Shown here in pieces: positions 34,045 to 43,082 of a stretch of DNA of 64,000 nucleotides. The stretch is from Streptomyces sp. NK08204. GTDB lineage: Bacteria > Actinomycetota > Actinomycetes > Streptomycetales > Streptomycetaceae. Where the stretch lies: contig NZ_JAINVF010000007.1 in the NCBI RefSeq assembly GCF_020400585.1, positions 124,001 through 188,000 of the forward strand. Reading direction: 5' to 3'. Position 1 is the first letter of the stretch; each line of letters begins with the position of its first letter. The position numbers and the translations under genes are program-made. A model generated the notes under the pieces. That model saw nothing but the letters and a program-made list of their open reading frames with translations. It was not told where the DNA came from and made no database searches.

Positions 34045-34134
34045 CCGGCGGGGCAAGGACCCGCGCCCTGTGCCGGCGCATGCCCCGCGCGTCGGGGCGG
34101 TACCTTCGTGCTCACGTCGACGAGGAGAATGAAC

Positions 34135-37100
34135 GTGAGCAAGTACGTGCGGCCGGCGGCCGAGGGCGCCGACCCCTTCGGCACCGCCCGGCTGCGGCGC
34201 GGTGTCCTCGACGCCTGGGCCACCAGTCCCGCCCGGTTCCGGGAGGACGCCAACGCCGAGGAGGATCTCGTCCTCGGCGGGTACCGGGACCGGCTCGTCG
34301 TCGAGCTGGCGCAGAACGCCGCCGACGCCGCCGCCCGGGCGAAGACGCCGGGACGGCTGCGTCTCACTCTCCGTGACGGCGTGCTCGTCGCCGCCAACAC
34401 CGGCGCCCCGCTGGACGCGGCCGGTGTCGAGTCGCTGGCCACGCTGCGGGCCTCCGCCAAGCGCGGTCCCGAGACCGGGCACGCTGCCGTCGGCCGGTTC
34501 GGTGTCGGGTTCGCCGCCGTGCTCGCCGTCACCGACGAGCCCGCTGTCGTCGGGCGGCACGGTGGTGTGCGGTGGTCGCTGGCCGAGGCGCGGGAGCTGG
34601 CCGCCGACGTCGCCCGGCACAGTCCGGGACTCGGCGACGAGATCCGGCGGCGGGACGGGCACGTCCCCCTTCTCCGTCTGCCCTTCGCCGCCGAGGGCAC
34701 CGCCCCGGACCCGTACGACACCGCGGTCATCCTGCCGTTGCGGGACTCGGCCGCCGCCGATCTCGCGGAACGGCTCCTGCGTGCCGTCGACGACGCCCTG
34801 CTCCTCGCCCTGCCGGGGCTGACGGAGGTCGTCGTGGAGATCGACGACGAGGACCCGCGCAGGCTCAGCCGCCGTACCGACGGGCCCTTCACGATCGTGG
34901 AGGACTCCCGCGACGGGATGACGCACTGGCGTACCTCCTCCGCGCACGGCCCGCTCACCCCCGAACTGCTCGCCGACCGGCCGGTCGAGGAGCGGCTGCG
35001 CCCGCACTGGTCGGTGACCTGGGCGGTGCCCGTGGACGCCTACGGCGCGCCCGTACCGCCCCGTACCAGCCCCGTCGTCCACGCGCCCACGCCGAGCGAC
35101 GAGCCCCTCGGCGTCCCCGCGCTGCTCATCGCCTCCTTCCCGCTGGACACCACCCGGCGGCACGCGGCCCCGGGCCCCCTCACCGACTTCCTCGTGCAGC
35201 GGGCGGCGGACGCCTACGCCGAGCTGCTGGCCGAGTGGCGGCCGGTGACGGAGGGGACCATCGATCTCGTGCCCGGCCCGCTGGGCAAGGGCGAGCTGGA
35301 CGGGGCGTTGCGGCAGGCGGTCCTCGAGCGGCTGCCGCGTACCGCCTTCCTGCCGCCGGCCCTCGAGCCCAAGGCGCACGACACCGATCTGCCCGAGGTG
35401 CTCCGGCCACGGGACGCCGAGGTCGTGGAGGGGGCGGGCGCCGGGACCGTGCGGGTGCTCGCCGAAGTGCTGCCCACCCTGCTGCCCGCCGGGCTGGAGC
35501 GGCGCGTGGAGCTGCGCGCGCTCGGGGTCGCCCGGCTGTCGCTCGCCGACGCCATCGACCGGCTGGCCGGGCTGGAGAAGGATCCGGACTGGTGGTGGCG
35601 GCTCTACGACAGCCTCGCCGGGGTGGATCCGGACCGGCTGTCCGGGTTGCCGGTGCCGCTGGCCGACGGCCGTACCACCATCGGTCCCCGGCAGGTGCTG
35701 CTGCCCGTGCCGGACTCGACGGCCATCGATGCCGACGTGCTGGCGCGCCTCGGGCTGAAGGTCGCCCACCAGGATGCCGCCCATCCTCTGCTGGAGAAGC
35801 TGGGCGCGCTGCCCGCCTCGCCGCGTGCGGTGCTGACCACCCCGCAGGTGCGGGCCGCCGTCGCCGCCTCGCTGGAGGACGAGGGCGGGATCGGATGGGA
35901 GGAGGACGCCCTCGACGCCGAGGAGCTGGCCGACACCGTGCTCGCACTCGTCCGGGACGCGGGTCTGGAGCCCGGCGACGAGCCCTGGCTGGGCGCCCTC
36001 GCGCTGCCCGACGAGGACGGGGAGCCTGCGCCCGCCGGTGAACTGGTCTTCCCCGGCAGTGCGTTCGCGCGGGTGATCCGCGAGGACGAACTCGCCGCCG
36101 TCGATGCCGAACTGGCCGAGAAGTGGGGGGAGCAGCCGCTGACCGCGTGCGGTGTCCTCGCGAACTTCGCGCTCGTCCGCGCCACCGACGTCGTCCTCGA
36201 CCCCGATGAACTCGAGCCCCGGGAGGGTGATTTCGCCGAGCCCGACGACGCGGGACTGCTCGACGCCGTCGACGTGTGGTGCGAGGACATCCTCGACCGG
36301 TTCCCGGACAGCCCGGTGCCGCCCGTGGCCACCGAGCTGGTCGCCGTCCGCGATCTCGACCTCGTCGACGACGACCACTGGCCGCAGGCGCTCGCGCTAC
36401 TGGCCCAGCCGCCGTTGCGCGACGCCCTCACCCAGCCCGTGCGGATCCTGCTGCCCGACGGCACGCACGAGCTCGTACGGCCGTACACCGCCTGGTGGCT
36501 GCGGGGGCACCCCGTGCTCGACGGGCGGCGGCCGGCCGGGCTGCTCGCCGCCGGGGGCGATCCGCTGCTGCGCGGCCTGTACGACGAGGCCGACGCCACC
36601 GGATTCGAGGACGAGCAGGTGCTGCGGGCGCTGGGGGTGCGGACCTCCGTGGCCGCCCTGCTGGACGAGCCGGGCGGGGCCGCCGAGCTGCTGGAGCGGC
36701 TGGCCGACCCGGAGCGGGTGGTGTCCTCCGCCCAACTGCACGGCCTTTACGGTGCGTTGGGGGATCTCGACCCCGAGCAGGTGACCCTGCCGGACGACCT
36801 GCGGGCCGTGGTCGACGGGCGGGTGGAGGTCGTGGACGCGGCCGACGCCGTGGTGGTCGACTCGCCCGACCTGCTGCCGTTCACCTCCGGTGTTCCGCTG
36901 CTGCCCGTCCGGCCGGCGCGCGCCGCCGAGCTGGCCGAGCTGTTCCAGGTGCGGCGGCTGAGCGAGTCCGTCACCGGCGAGGTGCACTCCGCGGGAACCG
37001 AGCACGACGTACCCGAGTCGGTGCGGGTGCTGCTCGGGCCGCGCACGCCCGGCACCTATGTCGAGCACGACGAACTCGTCGTGGACGGCGTGGAGATCGA

Positions 37101-37266
37101 CTGGCGGCTCACCGACGACGGCGTGCTGCACGCGGCCACCCTGGAGGGCGTCGCCGCGGGCCTCGCCTGGGCGGCGGGACAGTGGCCGCGCCGGTTCGAG
37201 GTGGCGGCCCTGCTGGAAGACCCCTCGCGGACCGAGGAACTGGCCCGGGACCGGTGGTTCGACTGA
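34135..37266 (+). CDS. sacsin N-terminal ATPase-like (GHKL) protein
   Basis: This large ~1044-aa soluble protein has an N-terminal HSP90/sacsin-like ATPase domain. The N box is VVELAQNAADAAARA (about residue 55), with VAANTGAPLDAAGVESLA and VGRFGVGFAAVLAV (G-box) after it. The remaining 800 residues are helical and acidic with no recognised catalytic motif. The family is conserved in actinomycetes with unknown role. The start is probably GTG 34135, eight bases behind GAGGAG; ATG 34129 is too near the ribosome binding site. It follows the HTH/DUF397 pair by 90 bp on the same strand. Confidence 0.85.
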   Translation: MSKYVRPAAEGADPFGTARLRRGVLDAWATSPARFREDANAEEDLVLGGYRDRLVVELAQNAADAAARAKTPGRLRLTLRDGVLVAANTGAPLDAAGVESLATLRASAKRGPETGHAAVGRFGVGFAAVLAVTDEPAVVGRHGGVRWSLAEARELAADVARHSPGLGDEIRRRDGHVPLLRLPFAAEGTAPDPYDTAVILPLRDSAAADLAERLLRAVDDALLLALPGLTEVVVEIDDEDPRRLSRRTDGPFTIVEDSRDGMTHWRTSSAHGPLTPELLADRPVEERLRPHWSVTWAVPVDAYGAPVPPRTSPVVHAPTPSDEPLGVPALLIASFPLDTTRRHAAPGPLTDFLVQRAADAYAELLAEWRPVTEGTIDLVPGPLGKGELDGALRQAVLERLPRTAFLPPALEPKAHDTDLPEVLRPRDAEVVEGAGAGTVRVLAEVLPTLLPAGLERRVELRALGVARLSLADAIDRLAGLEKDPDWWWRLYDSLAGVDPDRLSGLPVPLADGRTTIGPRQVLLPVPDSTAIDADVLARLGLKVAHQDAAHPLLEKLGALPASPRAVLTTPQVRAAVAASLEDEGGIGWEEDALDAEELADTVLALVRDAGLEPGDEPWLGALALPDEDGEPAPAGELVFPGSAFARVIREDELAAVDAELAEKWGEQPLTACGVLANFALVRATDVVLDPDELEPREGDFAEPDDAGLLDAVDVWCEDILDRFPDSPVPPVATELVAVRDLDLVDDDHWPQALALLAQPPLRDALTQPVRILLPDGTHELVRPYTAWWLRGHPVLDGRRPAGLLAAGGDPLLRGLYDEADATGFEDEQVLRALGVRTSVAALLDEPGGAAELLERLADPERVVSSAQLHGLYGALGDLDPEQVTLPDDLRAVVDGRVEVVDAADAVVVDSPDLLPFTSGVPLLPVRPARAAELAELFQVRRLSESVTGEVHSAGTEHDVPESVRVLLGPRTPGTYVEHDELVVDGVEIDWRLTDDGVLHAATLEGVAAGLAWAAGQWPRRFEVAALLEDPSRTEELARDRWFD

Positions 37267-37390
37267 CATCCGAATCCGCCTCGACAACTCCCACACGAAT
37301 TTCTTACTCGTAGTACAACCTTCCACCTACTCCCCGGGTCACATGTGGTGGAGTCGCCAGACTCCTCACAGTTGAACGTGGGGGAAACAC

Positions 37391-38158
37391 ATGCGTATTC
37401 GTGCCTCTGTCGCCGCGGTCACCGTCGCCTCCGGCGCTCTGGCTCTGTCCGCCCTCGCCGCCCCGGCCGCCATGGCCGACGGCGGTGACGGCGACACCGC
37501 GATCACCAAGGTGGTCGTGGGCAGCTTCAACAAGGTCGAGGTCGGCACCTACTACGACAAGACCATCAGCGTCAGCGTGACGGCGTCGGACGACTCGGGC
37601 ATCAAGAGCATGGACGAATTCGTGCTCACCGGGCCCAACGGCGGCTTCCTGATGACGAGCCAGCCCACCTGCACGGCCGTCAGCGCCACCACCTCCACCT
37701 GCAAGGCGTCGGTGACGGTCGACCCGAAGGTCGACTACCTCATGAACAACACCGCCGGTACCTGGTACGTCGGCGTCTGGGCCGACGCCAACGACGGGAA
37801 CTACTCCTGGAAGGACAAGGCCGGTTCCTTCCTCTTCCAGCGCTCCTCCAAGGTGACGTCCAACGCCTCGCCGGAGCCGGTGGCGAAGGGCAAGACGATC
37901 ACCGTCACCGGGTCCCTCACCCGGGCCAACTGGGAGACCCTGAAGTACGGCGCCTACGGCTCGCAGTACGTGAAGCTGCAGTACCTGAAGAAGGGCGCCA
38001 GCACCTGGACGACGCTGAAGACCGTCACCTCGTCGTCCACGGGCTACGTGAAGGCGACGACCACGGCGACGTACGACGGCTACTACCGCTTCTCCTTCGC
38101 GGGCACCACGACGACCGCGGCGGCGAGGTCCATCTCTGACTTCGTCGACGTGCAGTAA
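37391..38158 (+). CDS. secreted protein, paralogue A
   Basis: This 255-aa exported protein has a typical Sec signal (MRIRASVAAVTVASGALALS, cleavage after AMA about residue 29). The mature part has an N-terminal beta-rich domain of unknown type (perhaps DUF5707) and a C-terminal Ig-like domain beginning SNASPEPVAKGKTITVTGSL and ending FVDVQ. Two cysteines (about residues 97 and 104) probably form a disulphide. It is the first of three tandem paralogues. The upstream 124 bp is unusually A/T-rich and contains the promoter; GTGGGGGAAACAC precedes the ATG. The role is unknown. Confidence 0.78.
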   Translation: MRIRASVAAVTVASGALALSALAAPAAMADGGDGDTAITKVVVGSFNKVEVGTYYDKTISVSVTASDDSGIKSMDEFVLTGPNGGFLMTSQPTCTAVSATTSTCKASVTVDPKVDYLMNNTAGTWYVGVWADANDGNYSWKDKAGSFLFQRSSKVTSNASPEPVAKGKTITVTGSLTRANWETLKYGAYGSQYVKLQYLKKGASTWTTLKTVTSSSTGYVKATTTATYDGYYRFSFAGTTTTAAARSISDFVDVQ

Positions 38159-38240
38159 GCCGCACCGGCCGCCTTCTTCGCCGCGTCACCAACCCCCCAC
38201 GTTCTTTTCTGACCACCCTTTTCCGCACAGGGGAACACAC

Positions 38241-39155
38241 ATGCGTATCCGCACCGCCGTGGCCGCCGTCTCCGGCGCCGTCGTCCTGTCCGCCCTCGCC
38301 GCTCCGGCCGCCCTGGCCGCCGAGCCGCGGGTGCCCGCGCAGACCTCCGCGAGCCAGGCCGCCCACGCCGCCCAGGCCGCCGGGGGCAAGACGGCCTTCA
38401 CCGCGTCCACCACGGGCACGCCCTACACGCTGGACGCCAGCTTCCTCGCCGTGAAGGTGAACCACGGCAAGAACATCGCCGTCGGCACCACCAACGTGGT
38501 CAAGGTGCCCGTCTCCTTCACGCTGACGCACGCCGCGGACATCGACATCCAGGCCGACGACTTCTTCGCGGGCGTCGAGCTGTACCGCGGCAACTCGTTC
38601 GAGGACTCGATCTACTTCTTCGACAGCAACGACGCGACCTGCGTCGCCGCGACCGCCACGGACGCCTCCTGCACGGCCACCGTCGAGATCGACCCGTACG
38701 AGCTGATGAACGAGGACGCCGGCACCTGGAAGGCCGCCGCCTTCGCCGTCGCCTTCAACGGCGAGGACCCGACGAACCCGAACCTGGACAACGTCGGCGT
38801 CGTCGTCCAGGACCCCACCAACACCTTCAAGCTCCAGCGCTACTCCAAGCTGACGGCCAACGCCTCCCCGGAGCCGGTGGCCAAGGGCAAGACCATCACG
38901 GTCACGGGCAAGCTGACCCGTGCCAACTGGGACACGCACAAGTACGCCGGTTACACCAACCAGTACGTGCAGCTCCAGTACTTCAAGAAGGGTGGCACCG
39001 CGTACTCCACCCTGAAGACGATCAAGTCGGACTCGTACGGCAACCTGAAGACGACGACCACCGCGACCTACGACGGTTACTACCGCTACTACTTCGCGGG
39101 CACCACGACCACCCCGGCGGTCAAGTCCGCCGCCGACTTCGTCGACGTGCAGTAA
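38241..39155 (+). CDS. secreted protein, paralogue B
   Basis: The 304-aa product is built like its upstream neighbour. It has a signal peptide MRIRTAVAAVSGAVVLSALA with cleavage near ALA, an extra Ala/Gln-rich spacer (ASQAAHAAQAAGGKTA), the beta-rich central domain with a conserved Cys pair, and the C-terminal module (NASPEPVAKGKTITVTGKL ... FVDVQ). It arose by tandem duplication; its 82-bp spacer to paralogue A contains only GGGGAACACAC before the ATG. No function is known. Confidence 0.78.
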   Translation: MRIRTAVAAVSGAVVLSALAAPAALAAEPRVPAQTSASQAAHAAQAAGGKTAFTASTTGTPYTLDASFLAVKVNHGKNIAVGTTNVVKVPVSFTLTHAADIDIQADDFFAGVELYRGNSFEDSIYFFDSNDATCVAATATDASCTATVEIDPYELMNEDAGTWKAAAFAVAFNGEDPTNPNLDNVGVVVQDPTNTFKLQRYSKLTANASPEPVAKGKTITVTGKLTRANWDTHKYAGYTNQYVQLQYFKKGGTAYSTLKTIKSDSYGNLKTTTTATYDGYYRYYFAGTTTTPAVKSAADFVDVQ

Positions 39156-39170
39156 GCGTCCGGCGTCCCG

Positions 39171-39210
39171 TTCCGGCCCTGGTGGGGCTTTCCTCCCCCA
39201 GGGCCGGAAT
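39171..39210 (+). terminator. hairpin terminator after paralogue B
   Basis: TTCCGGCCCTGG (39171-39182) and CCAGGGCCGGAA (39198-39209) form a long stem with a G/C-rich inner part, followed by TCTTTCCTCTC. It separates paralogue B from the third copy, which has its own leader at 39211-39358. Confidence 0.8.
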
Positions 39211-39358
39211 CTTTCCTCTCACTTGTGCAATGGATCGGCAATCGGCGCACAAAATCTGGCTGTGGGAGGCAACGACCGTACAACCAGTGGCATGTCCTGC
39301 GGATCTGATCGCTTGAGTCAACCGACTCCTAGATCACTTCTCCCTCCAAGGGACGCAC

Positions 39359-40183
39359 ATGCGCATACGTGCCGCTGTGGCCGCCGTTTCCGGCGCCCTG
39401 GCCCTGTCCGCCCTCGCCGTGCCCGCCGCGCACGCCGCCGGGGCGCCGTACACGCTGAACGTCAGCTTCTCGAACGTCACGATCGCCAAGTCGATCAAGG
39501 TCGGCACCACCTATGAGGTCAGCGCCAAGTACTCGTACACGCTGACCCACGGCTCGGACGTCAACATCAAGGCCTCCGACTTCTACACGGACGCCTTCCT
39601 GTACAAGGGCACGTACGACACCCCGACCGCGGAGCTGTACGGCGACCAGCCGGCCACCTGCACCGACACCTCCGCCACGACCGCCACCTGCACCGGCACG
39701 GTCGACATCTACCCGGCCGACGGTGACCTGAAGAACGCCTGGGCCGGCAGCTGGAGCGTGGCCGCCGAGGCCGTCGCGTTCAACGGCCAGAACCAGGACA
39801 ACCCCGCCGATCTGAGCAAGGTCGGCTACAAGGACCAGAGCGGTCTGGGCACCACCCTGGTGCAGCGCTACTCCAAGCTCACCGCCGACGCCACGCCCGA
39901 GCCGGTGAAGAAGGGGTCGACCATCACGGTCGCCGGCAAGCTCACCCGTGCGGACTGGGACCACAAAACGTACATCCCGCTCGCCAGCCAGTCCGTCAAG
40001 CTCCAGTACCGCAAGGGTGGCACCACGACCTGGACCACCCTCAAGACGATCACGTCGTCCTCCACGGGCTACCTGAAGACGACGACCACCGCCACCTACG
40101 ACGGTTACTACCGCTACAGCTACGCGGGCACCTCGACCACGGCCGCCGTCAGCTCGTCGGCCGACTACGTCGACGTGCAGTAA
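39359..40183 (+). CDS. secreted protein, paralogue C
   Basis: This 274-aa exported protein is homologous to the two upstream ones. The signal peptide MRIRAAVAAVSGALALSALA is cleaved after AHA. The mature part is beta-rich with a Cys pair (TCTDTSATTATCTG), and the C-terminal Ig-like module reads DATPEPVKKGSTITVAGKL and ends YVDVQ. It has an independent promoter region behind the terminator, with AAGGGACGCAC before the ATG. Wall association or matrix function is possible but unproven. Confidence 0.78.
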   Translation: MRIRAAVAAVSGALALSALAVPAAHAAGAPYTLNVSFSNVTIAKSIKVGTTYEVSAKYSYTLTHGSDVNIKASDFYTDAFLYKGTYDTPTAELYGDQPATCTDTSATTATCTGTVDIYPADGDLKNAWAGSWSVAAEAVAFNGQNQDNPADLSKVGYKDQSGLGTTLVQRYSKLTADATPEPVKKGSTITVAGKLTRADWDHKTYIPLASQSVKLQYRKGGTTTWTTLKTITSSSTGYLKTTTTATYDGYYRYSYAGTSTTAAVSSSADYVDVQ

Positions 40184-40222
40184 CCCCCACGCCGTGACTG
40201 CCCCGCGGTAGCTCTCACGCTC

Positions 40223-42619
40223 TCACGCGGGGAAGCGGCGGTCGGCCCATTTCCACAGGAACTCCAGGCCGGCCGCCGCCACCACCGCCACGCCGACCGC
40301 CGTCCACGGCATGGTGACACCCACCAGTTTCAGGGCGAAGAAGCGCTGCAGGGACGGCACCGCCAGGACGACGACGAAGCCCAGGCCCATCGCGGCCACC
40401 AGGACGGTCCGCCACCAGGTGTAGGGGCGGGCGATGATCGCCAGGACCCACATCGAGACCAGGAACAGGGTCAGGGTCGCCGCGCTGGTCTCCGCGTTCA
40501 GCTGGCCCGGCCCGGTGTAGTGATGCCGGGCGACCAGGTACATCACGAAGGTCGCCGCCCCGGCCACCACGCCCCCCGGGACCGCGTACCGCATCACCAG
40601 CCGTACGAAGTGCGGTCGCGCGCGTTCCCTGTTCGGGGCGAGGGCGAGGAAGAACGCCGGGACGCCGATGGTGAGGGTGGACAGCAGCGTCAGGTGCCGG
40701 GGCAGGAACGGGTACTCGACCCGCCAGCACACCACCAGCAGGGCCAGCAGCACCGAGTAGACCGTCTTCACCAGGAACAGGGTCGCCACCCGCGTGATGT
40801 TGCCGATCACCCGGCGGCCCTCGGCGACCACCGACGGCAGCGTGGCGAAACTGTTGTCCAGCAGCACGATCTGGGCGACCGCCCGGGTCGCCTCCGAGCC
40901 CGAGCCCATGGCCACGCCGATGTCGGCGTCCTTCAGGGCCAGCACGTCGTTCACGCCGTCGCCGGTCATCGCGACCGTGTGCCCGCGCGACTGGAGCGCG
41001 CCGACCATGTCCCGCTTCTGCTGGGGGGTGACCCGGCCGAAGACGGTCGCCTCGTCCAGCGCCTCGGCCATCCCCTTCCGGTCGGCGGGCAGCCGCCGCG
41101 CGTCCACCGCGGCGCCCGTGAGCCCCAGCTTGGCGGCGACCGCGCCGACGGAGACCGCGTTGTCCCCGGAGATCACCTTGGCCCGCACGCGCTGCTCGGC
41201 GAAGTAACCCAGGGTGTCCGCCGCGTCGGGCCGCAGCCGCTGGTCGAGGACGACCAGGGCGGTGGGGCGGGCGCCCCGGGCCGGCTCGGGATCGTCCAGG
41301 TCGCGGGTGGCACGGGCCAGCAGCAGGACGCGCAGCCCCTGCTCGTTGAGCTGCTCGATCTCGGCCAGGGCCCGGTCGTCGGGGGCGAGCAGCACGTCGG
41401 GCGCTCCCAGCAGCCAGGTGCTGGTCTCGCCGTCGCCCTCGCTGAACGCGGCCCCGCTGTACTTGCGGGCCGAGGAGAACGGCAGCGACTCCACGCAGCG
41501 CCATTCCTCGCTGTCGGGGAAGGCGTCGATGACGGCCTGGAGGGAGGCGTTGGGGCGCGGGTCGGACTCCCCGAGGGCGCCGAGCACCTTGCGTACGTAC
41601 GCCTCGTCGGCCCCGTCGAGCGGGCGGAGCTGGGTGACGTCCATGCCGCCCTCGGTCAGCGTCCCGGTCTTGTCCAGGCACACCGTGTCCACGCGGGCCA
41701 GGCCCTCGATGGCCGGGAGTTCCTGCACGAGGCACTGCCGGCGGCCCAGCCGGATGACACCGATGGCGAAGGCGACCGAGGTGAGCAGCACCAGCCCCTC
41801 CGGGACCATGGGGACGATACCGCCGACGGTGCGGGCCACGGCGTCCTTGAAGCCGTAGTCCTTGACCACCAGCTGGGTGATGACGAGCCCGACGGCCGCC
41901 GGGACCATCATCCAGGTCACGTACTTCAGGATGACGGAGATGCCGGTGCGCAGTTCGGAGTGGACGAGAGTGAAGCGGGAGGCCTCCTCGGCGAGCTGGG
42001 CGGCGTAGGCCTCCCGGCCCACCTTGGTCGCGGTGAAGGCGCCGCCGCCCGCCACCACGAAGCTGCCCGACATGACCTGGTCGCCGGGCCGTTTGACGAC
42101 GGGGTCGGCCTCACCGGTGAGCAGCGACTCGTCGATCTCCAGCCCGTCGGCCTCGGCGCACACACCATCCACGACGATCTTGTCGCCGGGGCCCGTCTCG
42201 ATGAGGTCGCCCAGCACGATCTCGTTCGTGGCGACTTCGACGGCGATCCCGTCCCGCCGCACGGTCGGCCGGGCCTCTCCGATCACGGCGAGGGAGTCCA
42301 GGGTCTGCTTGGCCCGCCACTCCTGCACGATGCCGATGCCGGTGTTGGCGAGGATCACGAAGCCGAAGAAGCTGTCCTGGATCGGCGCGACGAACAGCAT
42401 GATCACCCAGAGCACGCCGATGATCGCGTTGAACCGGGTGAAGACGTTCGCCCGGACGATCTCGCCGAACGAGCGGCTGCTGCGCACCGGAACGTCATTG
42501 ACCTGCCCGCGCGCGACGCGTTCTGCGACTTCGGCGCCGGTGAGCCCTGTCGGTCTGGTCACCGGGAGGGCCACCGGATGCACGGGGTCGAGTTCCGCGC
42601 CCGCGTCTATATGGGTCAT
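40223..42619 (-). CDS. P-type ATPase, CtpE-like
   Basis: This 798-aa cation pump has the phosphorylation motif CLDKTGTLTEGG (Asp at about residue 315), the actuator TGEADPV, the hinge MTGDGVNDVLAL and eight or more membrane spans. The conserved PEGL (MVPEGLVLLTSVAFAIG) is in the fourth membrane helix. Sequence and length fit the CtpE group, which in Mycobacterium mediates calcium uptake; ion specificity here is inference. No soft metal-binding N-domain is present. It lies downstream of the DUF2530 gene and is convergent with the secreted paralogues. Confidence 0.88.
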   Translation of the reverse strand: MTHIDAGAELDPVHPVALPVTRPTGLTGAEVAERVARGQVNDVPVRSSRSFGEIVRANVFTRFNAIIGVLWVIMLFVAPIQDSFFGFVILANTGIGIVQEWRAKQTLDSLAVIGEARPTVRRDGIAVEVATNEIVLGDLIETGPGDKIVVDGVCAEADGLEIDESLLTGEADPVVKRPGDQVMSGSFVVAGGGAFTATKVGREAYAAQLAEEASRFTLVHSELRTGISVILKYVTWMMVPAAVGLVITQLVVKDYGFKDAVARTVGGIVPMVPEGLVLLTSVAFAIGVIRLGRRQCLVQELPAIEGLARVDTVCLDKTGTLTEGGMDVTQLRPLDGADEAYVRKVLGALGESDPRPNASLQAVIDAFPDSEEWRCVESLPFSSARKYSGAAFSEGDGETSTWLLGAPDVLLAPDDRALAEIEQLNEQGLRVLLLARATRDLDDPEPARGARPTALVVLDQRLRPDAADTLGYFAEQRVRAKVISGDNAVSVGAVAAKLGLTGAAVDARRLPADRKGMAEALDEATVFGRVTPQQKRDMVGALQSRGHTVAMTGDGVNDVLALKDADIGVAMGSGSEATRAVAQIVLLDNSFATLPSVVAEGRRVIGNITRVATLFLVKTVYSVLLALLVVCWRVEYPFLPRHLTLLSTLTIGVPAFFLALAPNRERARPHFVRLVMRYAVPGGVVAGAATFVMYLVARHHYTGPGQLNAETSAATLTLFLVSMWVLAIIARPYTWWRTVLVAAMGLGFVVVLAVPSLQRFFALKLVGVTMPWTAVGVAVVAAAGLEFLWKWADRRFPA

Positions 42620-42694
42620 GCATCCGACGTTACGTGCGGACGGGCGCCTTCACCTGCCGAGCGGAGGGAAGTTCCGACCCAGGGAGGAGGGCGG

Positions 42695-42970
42695 CTACTG
42701 CGCTCGCAGTGCTGCGTCCCGCCCGTTCTCGGCGGCCCGTCTGATGGCCGCGTCCCGCTTGCGGACGTACCAGACACCGATCAGCCCGAGCCCGCCGCCG
42801 GCCAGGCACGTCCACAGCCACCACAGGTGGCCGTGGTCGTGGAACCAGCCGTAGAAAGGGAGCTGGACCAGGAAGAGGACGAACCACACGATGGTGCCGC
42901 CGGTGATGGTGGCGACCACGGGGCCCTCCAGGGGCTCCGGCGCCTCGTGCCTCGGGGTCCACTTAGCCAT
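42695..42970 (-). CDS. DUF2530 domain protein
   Basis: The 91-aa product starts MAKWTPRHEAPEPLEGPVVA and has two transmembrane segments (GGTIVWFVLFLVQLPFYGW and LWTCLAGGGLGLIGVWYV) with a basic C-terminus. This is the DUF2530 pattern of small actinobacterial membrane proteins. It starts at ATG 42970, is divergent from the NCS2 permease and lies upstream of the P-type ATPase, 75 bp away. Its function is unknown. Confidence 0.87.
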   Translation of the reverse strand: MAKWTPRHEAPEPLEGPVVATITGGTIVWFVLFLVQLPFYGWFHDHGHLWWLWTCLAGGGLGLIGVWYVRKRDAAIRRAAENGRDAALRAQ

Positions 42971-43082
42971 GCGCACAGCTTACGAGGCCGTCTTGTCTAC
43001 GCGCGGAGTAGCGTTCAACCAATTTATATGTTCATACTGAAACCGTTTGCGTCTGTCCGCTTCTGCTCGTAGGAACATACAA

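Noticed and set aside
33781..36378. Very long leftward frame antisense to the sacsin-like gene
   Set aside because: Composition is Gly/Gln/Arg/Val-rich without domains, typical of the antisense frame of a high-GC gene.
42971..43082. Purine-type riboswitch before the NCS2 permease
   Set aside because: The 112-bp gap must hold two divergent promoters, and no conserved purine-aptamer core was recognised.
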